Made by a program: the position numbers and the translations under genes. This document shows, piece after piece, positions 45,042-55,602 of a stretch of 64,000 nucleotides of DNA (positions are counted from its first letter, which is position 1; each line of letters opens with the position of its first letter). The DNA is from Isoetes taiwanensis (taxonomy: Eukaryota > Streptophyta > Lycopodiopsida > Isoetales > Isoetaceae): contig JAJEKV010000005.1 of the NCBI GenBank assembly GCA_021234155.1, forward strand, positions 23,825,584 to 23,889,583, given 5' to 3'. The notes under the pieces were generated by a model. The model was not told the origin of the DNA. It searched no databases and worked only from the letters and a program-made list of their open reading frames with translations.

Positions 45042-45070
45042 CTAGTAACGGTGCCCAGCATTGCTGGGCA
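45042..45070 (-). mobile_element. Helitron-like 3' terminus, minus strand
   Basis: On the minus strand TGCCCAGCAATGCTGGGCA (45070-45052, 8-bp stem, 3-base loop) is followed 6 bases later by CTAG and T. It abuts the 3' flank of the plus-strand LINE, suggesting insertion there. The element body would extend rightwards and its 5' end was not found. Confidence 0.6.
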
Positions 45071-45967
45071 TAAGTTGGGAGCATGTGCATGTTTTGGTCG
45101 CAATGAGAAAGGCGTGTAGTAATAATCCAGCTTTTATAACTTTTTATTATAACAAAGTCTTTCTGAAGGTTTAATAATATTTAAGGAAAATCTTCATGTT
45201 GGATAGCATTGCATTGATATCTCTGACAACTTTGAATAGAATAGCACGGTACTTGTTTATAGCAATTTTGAGTGCAATACATGTTGAAAGGGTGTAGTTG
45301 CAAGAAAGGACTTGGAGTTGGAAGGCTTAACTTGCACCAAAAATAAAAAAAAAAAGAAAAAAAAAAGCAGCAGCAACTCAATAACATGACATTGGAAGTT
45401 CCCATTAGACTCCATCTATCTTTCTTAGATATCTCAATGCCTCGCCAAGGCATCAAGCTATACATGTATAATCTCCATGTTTTGCATGAAGAATATCTAT
45501 TTAATAGGAAGTAGACTGAATATTATTGGTGCAATTATTCTTTGGTGGATAACATAACATCTTAGCTAGATATCTTGAGACATTTGCATGTATGCAAGGA
45601 TCAAGTGACTGTGTGTATTGAGTATCATTGCTCTAGCAAGGATCACAACATGGTTGTCATGAATAATATTGAGTGCTGAAATATAACTATTTGTTGTTTA
45701 AGTACTGAAATATAACTATCTGTTGTTGCATGCATAGCAGCTTGGTATTAGAATTTATTTTGCTCGTTTGGTTTTTTACAGTGGCAATATTGTTTCGCAT
45801 GTTTGAAACTTGACCATCAAATATAACTCGTATCTCCCATGCACCTTTGCAAGCCCCGACATCTTAGATGCATCAATCTGCTATAAGTTTCACTTTCGAA
45901 AATGTAATTTCTAATAACATACAACTGAGAACATAGTCTATGGATAACAACGATGGCAAGAAAGATT
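45071..45967. other. AT-rich stretch without a gene
   Basis: Possible Helitron body. A short A-rich tract at 45340-45370. No protein motif seen. Confidence 0.35.
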
Positions 45968-46625
45968 CCCAAACCAAAGAGTATTTTTCATGATCACTGC
46001 TCCATACCCAAGGTCATTTCAAATGAGTTAAAAAGGAGGGGTTAAAATATTAAGGCATTTCTTACCTTAGAATAGGTCACATGTAATTTTCTGCTTTATG
46101 CAGAGGATTGAAGATATGGCTTCTCACAGAATTTCTGCATTGAATGGTTAATGTGCTTGCCTTCTAGAAGTCATCTACTATATCTAGTAAAGAGCACGCA
46201 AATAATCCTGCCGCTAATAAAATAGCTACCTTTTGAAACTGGTTTTTCCATTAAACAGCATGTAGCAAGTTACAGCAAAAACTCCCAAACCAAAGAGTAT
46301 TTTTCAAGGTCACTACTCCATACCCAAGGTCAGTTCGAATGAGTTGAAAAGGAGGGGTTAAAATATTAAGGCATTTCATACCTTAGAGATACGACTTCGC
46401 ATAATTTGTGCCATTGAAGTGGTTGTCAATGTGATTGTCGTCTAAAAGTCATCTATTTAGTAAAGGGTCTGCAAATAATCCTGCTCCCCAACAAAATACT
46501 GCCTTTTTTATTGGCCTTTTTATTGCATCCCCTTGTATCCTCTCCTTCATTTTCCACTTCACCTTTGTATTCAGTGCATGCAATTTTGAAACTGCCTTCT
46601 GCATTAAAGAGCACGAAGTCAGTTA
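45968..46625. repeat. Two-copy tandem duplication of about 320-340 bp
   Basis: Units at about 45968-46283 and 46284-46625 share CCCAAACCAAAGAGTATTTT, CCATACCCAAGGTCA, AAAGGAGGGGTTAAAATATT, the AAATAATCCTGC word and a TTTTGAAACTG segment. The second has an extra insertion near 46500. Confidence 0.85.
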
Positions 46626-46639
46626 CATCATGTGATGTA

Positions 46640-48070
46640 AATAGAAAATGCTAAATGGGAAGGCGTCTGATCACCTATGCTTCATGTTCACCTATGTTGA
46701 ACATTACATCTCTATATTTATAACAAAGCTCAACAATTTAATGAGACTAACGCAAATTTGCATTGACTTGTAGTGTAAAGAAATACCTGCTTTTCGGGAG
46801 CATTACAACAGAAGCATCCTATGCAACTTTCAAAGTTGTGCTCATTGCATCCTGATCTGTTTTACGTCAACCAAAGACCACCAAGATTTAGAAGTGGCTT
46901 ACCAAAATTATAACCGTAAAGAAACATACAATACACCGAGACATGCTATTGTGTTTCATTCGGTAAGGCCTTGCTATGGTGTTCCATTTGATAAGGCCTC
47001 CAAATTCATATATCACAAAATACTTGGTTGTCAAGACTTAATAATAGGTCTATTTTATATAACCGCTTTGATCCAACAAAAGCAACAAAAATAAAAAGAA
47101 ATGATCAATATAAAACTTCGGTTATAAAAAGAAGAGTCGGGCAAGTAGCCCATCTATGGCATCCGACATCCGGACACCAAAAATCTACCACCTCGGTAAA
47201 TATTCCCGAAGAAGAAGCAACACCTTGGCTACCTCGTCAAGCTCTTTGCGAGATAAAAATAGGTAATTAAGCACAAAATTACTTTGGAATACTACAAACG
47301 GCAACCAAATTCTTTAAGTTGAAAAGGCGTGATGGAAGAATGAGGGATCTCACCGATTTCTCAGTGGGGGAAGCCGTTGTTTGGCATCTGCAAAGATCAT
47401 ACAACAACCTTGGCTTCTCCATGTTTTCCTTCTTTAGTGCTTTCCAAGCCCCTTGTTCAAATAGCTCTTCAAAGACCGGACCACATATGTAATAAGCAAA
47501 GCAGGGGTGTTTGTGTTATACAAAGACTTGTACTCTGATATATCTTGTAAGTTAATCAAGCATAACAGGAGTTATGGGTCGTGCATGTCCTATACAATCT
47601 TTCCTCGCTATTGCAATTGTTACTCCGTAAGGCCTTACATCCTTCGAACACTTGCATATATGATATCACACTTTGACTCATCCATAGGCTTAGAACGTAA
47701 CGTAAATTTGAAGATACACATGCAACCAAAATTGTATCCCTATGGATAATCCTTGAAGTCAACTTCATGAATAATTTCGTTGGCCTAGATGTGCGATACC
47801 CCCGCATCGTGAAAATCTAGAAAATCCGATTGACTTGAAACACTGCTATATTTGTTAGCCTTCTCGCTCCAAATAACCTTTGCCTTGGGATATTTTTGGG
47901 CTTCCTTGAAGACCTTATCACCCCAAGATCCTGGATATCATAAATTATGTAGTATCTTCAAAGAACAAAGGTTTAACGGAATACCAAAAATTGGGTAGTA
48001 GCATCTCCAGTTGTAGAGCTCCTCTTGAGCTGTCTTCACAATGTTGGCGGTGCAAAGTAGCAGGCTCCAT
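46640..48070. other. Stretch with one possible exon relic
   Basis: Mostly unrecognised. On the minus strand, 47910-47780 reads KVFKEAQKYPKAKVIWSEKA then SSVSSQSDFLDFHD before a stop, and 47460-47310 reads GPVFEELFEQGAWKAL on the same strand. These look like protein but I cannot name them. Confidence 0.3.
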
Positions 48071-48415
48071 TGCGAAAATTAAACACAGCCATCATTTTGC
48101 AAAGCATCGCCCCTCGAAAGCTTGGATGATGCCGGGATTGTGGCTTTCCTGTAGGGGGATACCATCATCGAGGTTCGGACAGACCATAGCCCGATGCTCT
48201 TTTGTTCGATGGCCACCAAACAAAAGCCTAAGGCACTTTTGTTTGCGAAATTAAACACAGCCATCATTTTGCAAAGCATCGTTATCAGAAAGCTTGGATG
48301 ATGCCGGGATTGTGGTTTTCCTGTAGGGGATACCATCACCAGAGGTTCGACAGCCATAGCCCGATGCTCTTTTGTTCGATGGCCACCAAACAAAAACCTA
48401 AGGCACTTTTTTTTT
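48071..48415. repeat. Two-copy tandem duplication of about 173 bp
   Basis: Units 48071-48243 and 48244-48415 both contain TTAAACACAGCCATCATTTT, AAAGCTTGGATGATGCCGGG, CCCGATGCTCTTTTGTTCGA and CCTAAGGCACTTTT. Confidence 0.9.
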
Positions 48416-49387
48416 TTTGACCGTTAGATCCTTCTGATCATTTACAAAGCATGCTTTTCTTGCCCAATATATTCTGCTCCAACTGCTCAGGACAATCCTT
48501 TTCATCTCTTGTCCTTTCTACTTTCCCTGCATCAAGAACAACAACAATTTCTTCCTTCCTTCTATGAGAGTCTGTTAAACCAACCGGTTAACGTCTCTGG
48601 AAGCTCTCTAGTCATCCAATAACATCGGATTGGCTAAAACAAAATCTCGAAACGTGTTAAAGGCCTAACACAAGATTATTTTAACAAGATCAACTTATGC
48701 TCTGATACCAATTGATACGAACCGTCTTTTCTGTCTGCAAAACTATCAAACACGGTTAATCCAAAACAACCTAGAAACTCCATATAAGATCTTCTGGCAC
48801 AAATTCACCACCCAACCCGAACTCAGATTTGCGAACACTGCAAAGGATCTTTGTGGCTCTTCCCAAAACTGAGAATTCTATTGTTCAACTGAACAACTTC
48901 TCTGGGATCAACTGCGGATCATAAAGACTTGGTTACAAAACTCTGATGTCGCTGCCGCAGTATTTTGTGACCCCTCGTCACCTTTTCGGCCATTACTCCC
49001 TCATATGGATGAACTATAGAATGTACCACCCCAATTCGGAAACTAGACTCCGAGCCGGTTCCAACGAGGTAAAGGTCGCCGCAATCCGACCTCTGGTTGC
49101 CAAGATATGTCCAACTGAAGTTGAGGTTCTATTTATAGATCTCTCTCTGCGACTTTAACCTTTTTTAGCAGGCATGGCCTTTTATATTAAAATAGCTTCT
49201 TTTTTTAACTCCACCACATATCTAGATTTTAAAATGCTAACTAACACCTTTGCCTCTGTGTTCATCTCTGCAAATCCTCTGAGCCGCTCCCCCGAGCTTG
49301 TGCCGTAACAGATTTTCTGGCCAAACCTGTGCCAGATCCTCTGTTCTTGAGGAAAAGGAAGGTATAACGATTTCTTATCGCTCAAAT
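48416..49387. other. LTR-retrotransposon relic with primer site, otherwise blank
   Basis: The plus strand reads GCTCTGATACCA at 48699-48710, the mirror of the initiator tRNA-Met primer site. An LTR would begin near TGATACGAACC at 48713 and run right. No matching second LTR or coding part is visible. Confidence 0.4.
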
Positions 49388-49485
49388 TATATACGCCCAA
49401 ATTGGGTTAGGGTCCCAAGAATGGAAACCTCCCAAACTTTCTTTTGGGAGGTTTCCAATCTTGCTAACCTGGGAAGGTTTCCATA
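49388..49485. repeat. Left inverted end
   Basis: Inverted partner of about 52890-52985. It includes a self-pairing GGAAACCTCCCAAAC...CTTTTGGGAGGTTTCC hairpin at 49423-49456. Confidence 0.65.
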
Positions 49486-49521
49486 AAATCCCAAAAATAT
49501 TTACGACAGCAGTTATTCATA

Positions 49522-49933
49522 ATAACCCAAATTTAATGTCTATGGCCATCGCTCAGAATATATTGGCGCTCATTTCTGCTCGTGGATATGGCGGTCATGG
49601 CCTTCGTCATAGCCAGAAGCTGTTGGATCTTCAAGCTGGGATGCAGCGTACTCCAAAATCTCTGTCTCAGAATCCAGTTATTCCGTCCGTCTTTGGAGCT
49701 TATTTCCGGCATTCAAGGTAATAATATGAATGTCCTTATCACTTGCTCTATTTTTCTTGAATCCCCACTTTTGTTTGATCATGCAATGCAGGAATCAGCT
49801 ATGGCGGCCGCAAAGGTGCGTAAGATGTGCAGCTATTTCTTCGTATCTTGCTCCAGCTTAGAAATGGAGCATCTGGCGATGGTGACAAGACATAGCACAT
49901 GTGTTCAATTTTTACTTCTTGTTTTTCCTTAGT
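49522..49933 (+). pseudogene. Exon-like leader of unknown origin
   Basis: A frame reads MAIAQNILALISARGYGGHG then LRHSQKLLDLQAGMQR and ends at TTCAAG|GTAATAA near 49719. A second ATG in a GCTATGGCGGCC context at 49801 precedes AAAG|GTGCGTAAG. Both look like 5' exons with donors. I cannot assign them to FLU, EXO84 or any other gene. Confidence 0.3.
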
Positions 49934-50345
49934 TTTGCTATTCTATCCCGAGGCTTAGCTGCCAGAGCACGTCCTGAAAATCTCACTATTGAAATGATCC
50001 AATTTACCATTCGATTCGTTATCCTATAATAAGTTGTCCTGGCTATGGAGGTAGTGATCCGTTCTCCATTCTCGCATCAATCTCTTTACAAGTCCGGTAC
50101 CAGACTTACTAGGGTTCTCGTGCTAAAGGATGGCTCGTGCTCGATATGGAATAAACCCAGTTTATTGCAGTTTGGAATATGGTGCAAATAAAGTCCGCTT
50201 GGGTGTCTGTTTTAATCAACATCCTAGTTCTTCCCATACTGGTGAGATGAATTTTTCGACCTACATTATAAGGTTTATGATGGCATAGAATTAGGTTTGT
50301 AGAACAACAAGTTTATAGCTGCACTTATATTTTGTGCACCTGCAG

Positions 50346-51016
50346 CAAACCATGGCGTAGAATATTGTGAAGACAAGCATGATTCCTCTTCTTATGCTAG
50401 CTGCCTATAGCTCTGGTGCCGCATTGGCAGAATTAAGTGAGTGTACTAGTTTTGCTGGGCAGAATATCAACACCTTGGTGGTAATTGCCTGCATAGCAGA
50501 AGCCGTTGCTTTAACAGGGGCTGCAGTAGGAGGTGAAGTGATCTATTTTGCTTTCTTTCCAGTCTCCTACTCTCAATAATGCTTCCTAAAATCACACTTC
50601 ATCTTGAGTTTATGAAATTAACATACAATGACATTACTCAAACCATCAAAATGAAATCTGTATGACAACATTGTGCTTAGAAGTTTCTAATGTTTTTCTT
50701 TTGTTTCCTAGGAATGGTAGCGAGACAAATAAATGTTGAGGTTGAGAATATAAATGCACAGCTTTGCCAAGTCTTTGCCAAGATGAGAAGGCAGTACCAG
50801 GTTATATGCCCCCAGCTTGACGTACGCTCCTGTTACTGGTTTTGGTGCTGATCAAATCCAAAGTGATCCAATGAAAGTGGAAATGGTTAATTATCTTAAA
50901 GCAGGAAAGATGTTTCTACATGAGAAAAAACCAAGGCGGCTTTTGATGAATTTGAGAAGGCACTTCCTCTGGCTAGAAGGCTTAAAGATCCTATTGAAGA
51001 GAAAAAGTCAGCTTAG
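50346..51016 (+). pseudogene. FLU-like protein fragment (two exons)
   Basis: Exon 1 (to 50532) encodes a hydrophobic stretch VVIACIAEAVALTGAAVGG, the membrane segment before the FLU linker. A GT...AG intron of 179 bp (50533-50711) follows. Exon 2 (50712-51016) gives MVARQINVEVENINAQLCQV, the FLU coiled coil, then after a one-base shift near 50800 YAPSLTYAPVTGFGAD and MVNYLKAGKMFLHEK, and after a second shift near 50930 AAFDEFEKALPLARRLKDP then IEEKKSA. FLU is the thylakoid protein that represses glutamyl-tRNA reductase and so chlorophyll precursor synthesis. The fragment stops just as the TPR domain begins. Shifts and a stop (TAG at the exon end) make it non-coding. A donor AG|GTAATT closes it at 51016. 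Confidence 0.8.
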
Positions 51017-51087
51017 GTAATTCTCTTCTCTTTGTGCATCTATTTGTAATCTTCATAATTCTAGCAGACATTGCCTATTCTTCTTAG

Positions 51088-51480
51088 GTATTTCTAGATC
51101 TACAATAAGATCTATTGGATTTGAAAACTTGCCACTGCACAAGCAGCAAAAGATTGTGTTTGGTGAAAACAAAGGTTATGGGTCAGAGCTGCTATTGTGG
51201 GCGTTCCATGTGTTAGAAGAGTTTATGGCATTTCTAGAAAAGCATGTTCTATCATCTGCTGCTGCAGCTGGAGGATTAAGGGTTGCTGCTGAATGTGTGC
51301 AAATTGCGTTTGGTCATTGTTCCTTGTTGGAAAAATAGGGATTATCATTATCTCCATATCTTGCCAAACTATTTAAGCCCTCTGCGGAGCAAGCTCTCAA
51401 TGCGAATTTGAACCGTATCGAAGAAAGCATTACTGCACATGTTGCTGCAGATGACTGGTCTCTGTCAAATCTGGTATTGA
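51088..51480 (+). pseudogene. EXO84-like exocyst subunit exon
   Basis: An exon follows the acceptor TTCTTAG at 51087. It reads STIRSIGFENLPLHKQQKIV, FGENKGYGSELLLWAFHVLE, EFMAFLEKHVLSSAAAAGGL, AECVQIAFGHCSLLEK, then a TAG stop, then GLSLSPYLAKLFKPSAEQAL, NANLNRIEESITAHVAADDW. The last blocks match, as I recall it, the C-terminal part of plant EXO84A-type proteins, where the CSLLE and GLxLxP words are conserved. EXO84 belongs to the exocyst, which tethers secretory vesicles to the plasma membrane. Only this exon is present and it has one stop. It starts 71 bp after the FLU donor. Confidence 0.68.
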
Positions 51481-52555
51481 GTGCTTGAGTTTATGTTGCG
51501 CATATGTTCAAACACATGATTCAGGTGCTTTAATGGCAGTTGAACTTGTACTAATAGTAAAATAAGAAGTATCTTAAGGTAAACCATTGTTTTCTGGTAT
51601 GAAACTGCATAATTGCAGCTCATGGAGTTTTTCTATTATCAATGGGCACGAATTACAGTTCGCTAGAGTGACAACACTTAGCCATGTCTATTTCATGATC
51701 TTATTTGGGTTTTTCATGATGCTATTTGGGGTTTTTCTATTGTCAATGGCTTTTGCATTTTCATTTTGAGATCTTAGGTCGCTGTTCTTAGCATATCTGA
51801 GACTGAATGGCTTAAAGTTTATGCCAAATATCAGGCTTAAATGTTTGTCTGTAAATGAAACTTGTGGATTAAATATTTCTGGCATGCTACAACCTACCTA
51901 TTCTGATCGGAAGTTGCAAGCAAAGCCTTAGTTTGCATGTACAAGATGCAAAGCCAGCTCATGTACAACGACTTTTATGGATGGCTGGTCTATTGTAATT
52001 ATAAGATACAAAGTTTGTAGAACTTGAATATGGATATCATTGGAAATAAAAGCATACTCTAAGATTTTGAGATATGTAAGTTGTAATTGATCTTTGTATT
52101 TATAAAATGAGATTCTGAATGCTTTAAAGTAAGATGCCTAAGATGTTTAAATCTGACAGGAACAATGAGATAGACTAGATATGAACAAGATATATGGATA
52201 AATGATGAGATAGAAAATGACATGGGTAAGATTGAAAATCAATAAGGCTAGATATGAAAATTATAAAGGAAAAATAGCAAGGTTTGATTTAACTAGGCTA
52301 AGTCAATATGTTAAGGGTTGTCGTGGCCTAGTATACAACTAGGATGGATATGTGGCCTAGTATACAACTAGGATGGATATATGAGAGAGTTTACTGTCTT
52401 AAATGAAACTATTTTTATGAAACATTCATAAACTAGTGTAAATTTTGACGTAAATGTTAAAAAGAAAAAGCTTGGATGAATTCATTGATGAAAGAAGAAC
52501 TCAAAGAGACGATTTGCTTCAAGAAATAGCTCACTTTGAAATTTTATAGACATTT
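51481..52555. other. Non-coding part of the gene-carrying element
   Basis: AT-rich. A short duplication at 52323-52383 (GTGGCCTAGTATACAACTAG, GATGGATAT, twice). No further exon recognised. Confidence 0.4.
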
Positions 52556-52960
52556 TGTGGAAACCTCCCCTAGTTTCTTTGGAAAGTTGGGGAGGTTTCC
52601 ATAAAATATTTAAAAAATAGTCATTAATGTTGGCAACCACCGATGGACTGCAACGCACGAGGATCGAGATGCACGGGGGCTAGTCTTGGTCTTCGTGCAA
52701 ATTTAAAGAGCCTTTTCTTTTTTTCTTTTATGGAAACCTCCCCACCTTTCCATGGAAACCTCCCCTGTTTTCTTAATTGGAAACCTCCCCAGGTCATCAA
52801 AGAAAGCTGGGGAGGTTTCCACGGAAAGGTGGGGAGGTTTCGGAAACCTCCCCTGTTTTCTAATATGGAGAAAGTTGGGGAGGTTTCCAGGGAAAGTTGG
52901 GGAGGTTTACCAGGAAAGTTGGGGAGGTTTCCAGGGAAAGTTGGGGAGGTTTCTATTGAA
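52556..52960. repeat. GGAAACCTCCCC subterminal array with inverted copies
   Basis: About 15 copies of GGAAACCTCCCC or its reverse GGGGAGGTTTCC occur in 400 bp. The densest part (52860-52960) is a tandem of a 22-bp unit GGAAAGTTGGGGAGGTTTCC plus AG. Opposite orientations at 52725-52800 and 52805-52960 allow a large hairpin. Confidence 0.9.
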
Positions 52961-53279
52961 GCCCAACCCAAATCGGGCGTATTTCAGAGTGCCCCGAAGG
53001 TTTCACCATGTTGAACCGTATAAAAGCAACACCGTGACTGGTTAGGGGTTAATACGTTCCCACCAGCAAGAAGCCGTAGGTGGTCGAGAAGGGGGAGATG
53101 GGCGGGAACTAGAAAGGCTGTATGATACGTTAGGCATTGCGCCATAGATCTGACCCTGTATTAGCTGATAGGTCAGCGACATGGCATCCCTTCTTTCTTT
53201 TCCTTATTTTTTTCTATTCTTGCAGGTGCATAACGTAGTTATAGAGCTTATTTCTTGATCTTCTAACCACAGGAAGCAC

Positions 53280-54330
53280 AAATGGCAGTGGGCAAAGCAT
53301 GGGAATCGAGGGATTCATCTCTTTTTTGCATGTTTGATCTGGATTTGCTTCAAGGTATGTATTATGAAACCTCTTCTAAAAACAATGTCAATGGCAACTC
53401 TTTGTTTTACAGGTGATGAGAACGGATAATGGTATTTTCCTTCAGGTTTTAAGGTATGGCTTGCTTGAATGTAAGGGTTTCAGTAAGCTCCTAGATTAGC
53501 TCTGCTTCCAATGGGTTATGTTTGCAAGCATTGGTGCTCGGTTGGGCTCACACAGTTTTCCTGGGTTTTTTCTTTCTGAAGTTTGATTATCGTTTCTTGC
53601 CATGATTCTTCATCGTTAACTTTCTGCATGTTTTTGGATGCTTGCAATGATTTTCTTTCTCATCAAACACGTTCGCTGCATCCATAGGGTTCTGTTACAA
53701 CATATCCGTTCTTCTCAAATAGGTATAAGAGAACCGCCTCAGATTATATTTCAGATCACTTCAAACTTCGTATTTTTAAATCATGTTTTTCAGCAACAAA
53801 CCTGCAAACACAGATTTTCTAGTCCTCCAGTTCTGATTGGATATATTGCAGCAGGACATCCAGTTTTTCTACTTTTGCTTTAACTTTGACTTCTCTCCAT
53901 AAATGCAGGGATGTAGTGGAAGTACCAGCAGCCCTTATTGTACAAATACGAGCTCTTCACATTCTGGTTAGATATACTCCAACTGCCGTAGGTACCATTA
54001 AATGTAGAAAAAAACAAGTCATTTTGTAAGCCTTTTTTTCCCATTCAAATTACAAGCTTTTTTCTTTGTACAGTCTTTTCCTCTCACAAAACCATAGTAT
54101 GCAGTAAAGCTTAATTAGATTCTTAAAAAAGGTCTGTTTTTTTTTCATTACTACAATGTTTTATGATCTTCCAATTATCCCTTCAATAATTATTGAACTT
54201 CAATAATATGTGCTGGTTCAGACTTCAACAATCTGTGCAGACTAACTGGATCGCATGAAGAAATGCTGAAACATTCCTTATCCACTTTACTCGGTGCAAA
54301 AGCAAAAGAGCAACTGAGCAAAATAAGGTA
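53280..54330 (+). pseudogene. Series of exon-like pieces, gene not identified
   Basis: Plus-strand pieces with splice-like borders: MAVGKAWESRDSSLFCMFDL then DLLQ before G|GTATGT (53283-53355), VMRTDNGIFLQ after CAG (53413-53446), DVVEVPAALIVQIRALHILV after GCAGG (53909-53970), and DFNNLCRLTGSHEEMLKHSL, STLLGAKAKEQLSKIR after TTCAG and before GGTACAT (54216-54327). Together they suggest a spliced gene with a start codon at 53283. I do not recognise it and cannot tell whether it belongs with the ATX-like exons downstream. Confidence 0.4.
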
Positions 54331-54519
54331 CATCCCTTATGCCATTTGTAATTCTGTGCTCAATGTTGATGTGCAATCAAGACTAGAGTTTGGATAAATT
54401 TTGGAGGAAGTTCATTTCAAGCACAGAGCTGTGTTTAGAACCAAGGAACAAATAGTCATCCATCTATACTACTTGAACGGCAATTACAGTTTTTTTTTTT
54501 GGGAAAAAATTGTAGGCTT

Positions 54520-55602
54520 TACCGAATGCACGAGTATGTTGTAAGTTTCAAGGTTGGGCTGAGGAAGTGCCCTCAGAAGATATGGAAGATCTTATGCCTG
54601 CAGGATTTAGAGCAGTTGAAGTTGAATGGAAGCATCTAGACTGCTGTAGCGTGTGCTACACAAACGAGGTCTATTATGTTGTATAATTACCTTATTATGC
54701 TTATTGATTTAGCTTTAACATATGCGTCACACAATGCGTGCAGGAATATGAGGGAAATGTGGTCCTACAATGCGATAAGTGCAGGATGCTTGTACATAGC
54801 CACTTGCTTTTAAAGGTGGTTGTTTATACGGCATTGGAGGCCTCAGATGAATTTATTTTGCATGTTTGTAGGTCCATATGGATTGTTATAGCGAAGATGG
54901 TGCAGTGGATGGGAATTGATGGCTGTGCAACCTTTGCCGTCCTGGAGCTCCTAAGCAAAATCCACCATGCTGCCTTTGTCTAGTTAAAGGTTTACAATGC
55001 TGTGTGTTCATTCTGGTTGTAATAGGAGCAGGTCTTCGTGGGGATTCTGTTTCTAATAATTAATACACAAGAGTGTCATCCTAGTCTTCTTTTTTCAAAA
55101 TGAACATTCATTATCTTACTGATCAGTGACAACTTTGTTCTGATCCAGTTGGTGCTATGAAGAAGACAACAGATGGTCATTGGGTTCATCTTGCTTGCGT
55201 TTTATGGATTCCAGGTAGGACTTAGCCTGCATTCTTTTGCTGGGGCATATACATTAATGTGTCTTAGTATTGTGGCAGAAATCTGGTGTGCGGATATGAA
55301 AAGGTATATGAGTTTTTATACTTTACTCAGATAGGTCGTGCTTGTAAGTTCCTGTAGTATAAAGCATAGATCTGTCAATCTAATATGTAGATATTGTATC
55401 TTTTCTGGGTTGTCATGTCATCATATGTTGGCTTAACTCACATATACCAGCTATGATTGCCATTTTTCTTCTGTACATTGTCCATGTGAGCCTATAAATT
55501 GAGAACTAACATGAAGAAAATGGCTGTATCCTGTAAATTTAGGAACGCTGGAAATTGCTATGCAGCCTTTGTAAAGTACCATATGGTGCCTGCATCCAAG
55601 TA
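54520..55602 (+). pseudogene. Trithorax ATX1/2-like PHD and extended PHD exons
   Basis: Exons in order: MPAGFRAVEVEWKHLDCCSV then CYTNE (54593-54669); EYEGNVVLQCDKCRMLVHS (54746-54796); after an AG at 54871, VHMDCY, then WLCNLCRPGAPKQNPPCCLC (to about 54978); after AG at 55148, VGAMKKTTDGHWVHLACVLW then IP (55149-55214, donor GTAGGA); after AG at 55542, ERWKLLCSLCKVPYGACIQ (to 55601, donor GTAATT). Order and residues match the PHD plus extended PHD region of plant ATX1/ATX2 H3K4 methyltransferases. The zinc-binding Cys and His are largely kept. A TGA before WLCNLC and missing N- and C-terminal parts (PWWP, FYR, SET) show a broken fragment. Confidence 0.78.

Larger units (their letters stand above)
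49388..52985. mobile_element. Element with inverted ends carrying FLU- and EXO84-like fragments
   Basis: The left end (from about 49388: TATACGCCCAAATTGGGTTA then GGGTCCCAAGAATGGAAACC, TCCCAAACTTTC) matches the reverse complement of the right end (from about 52985: AAATACGCCCGATTTGGGTT then GGGCTTCAATAGAAACC, TCCCCAACTTTC). Both run into GGAAACCTCCCC arrays. Between them lie plus-strand fragments of two unrelated plant genes with their introns, and no transposase. A gene-capturing (Pack-type) element fits. No target duplication was established. Confidence 0.65.

Noticed and set aside
51129-51338. 69-codon frame as a small gene
   Set aside because: It is the middle of an EXO84-like exon that begins at 51088 and continues past the stop.
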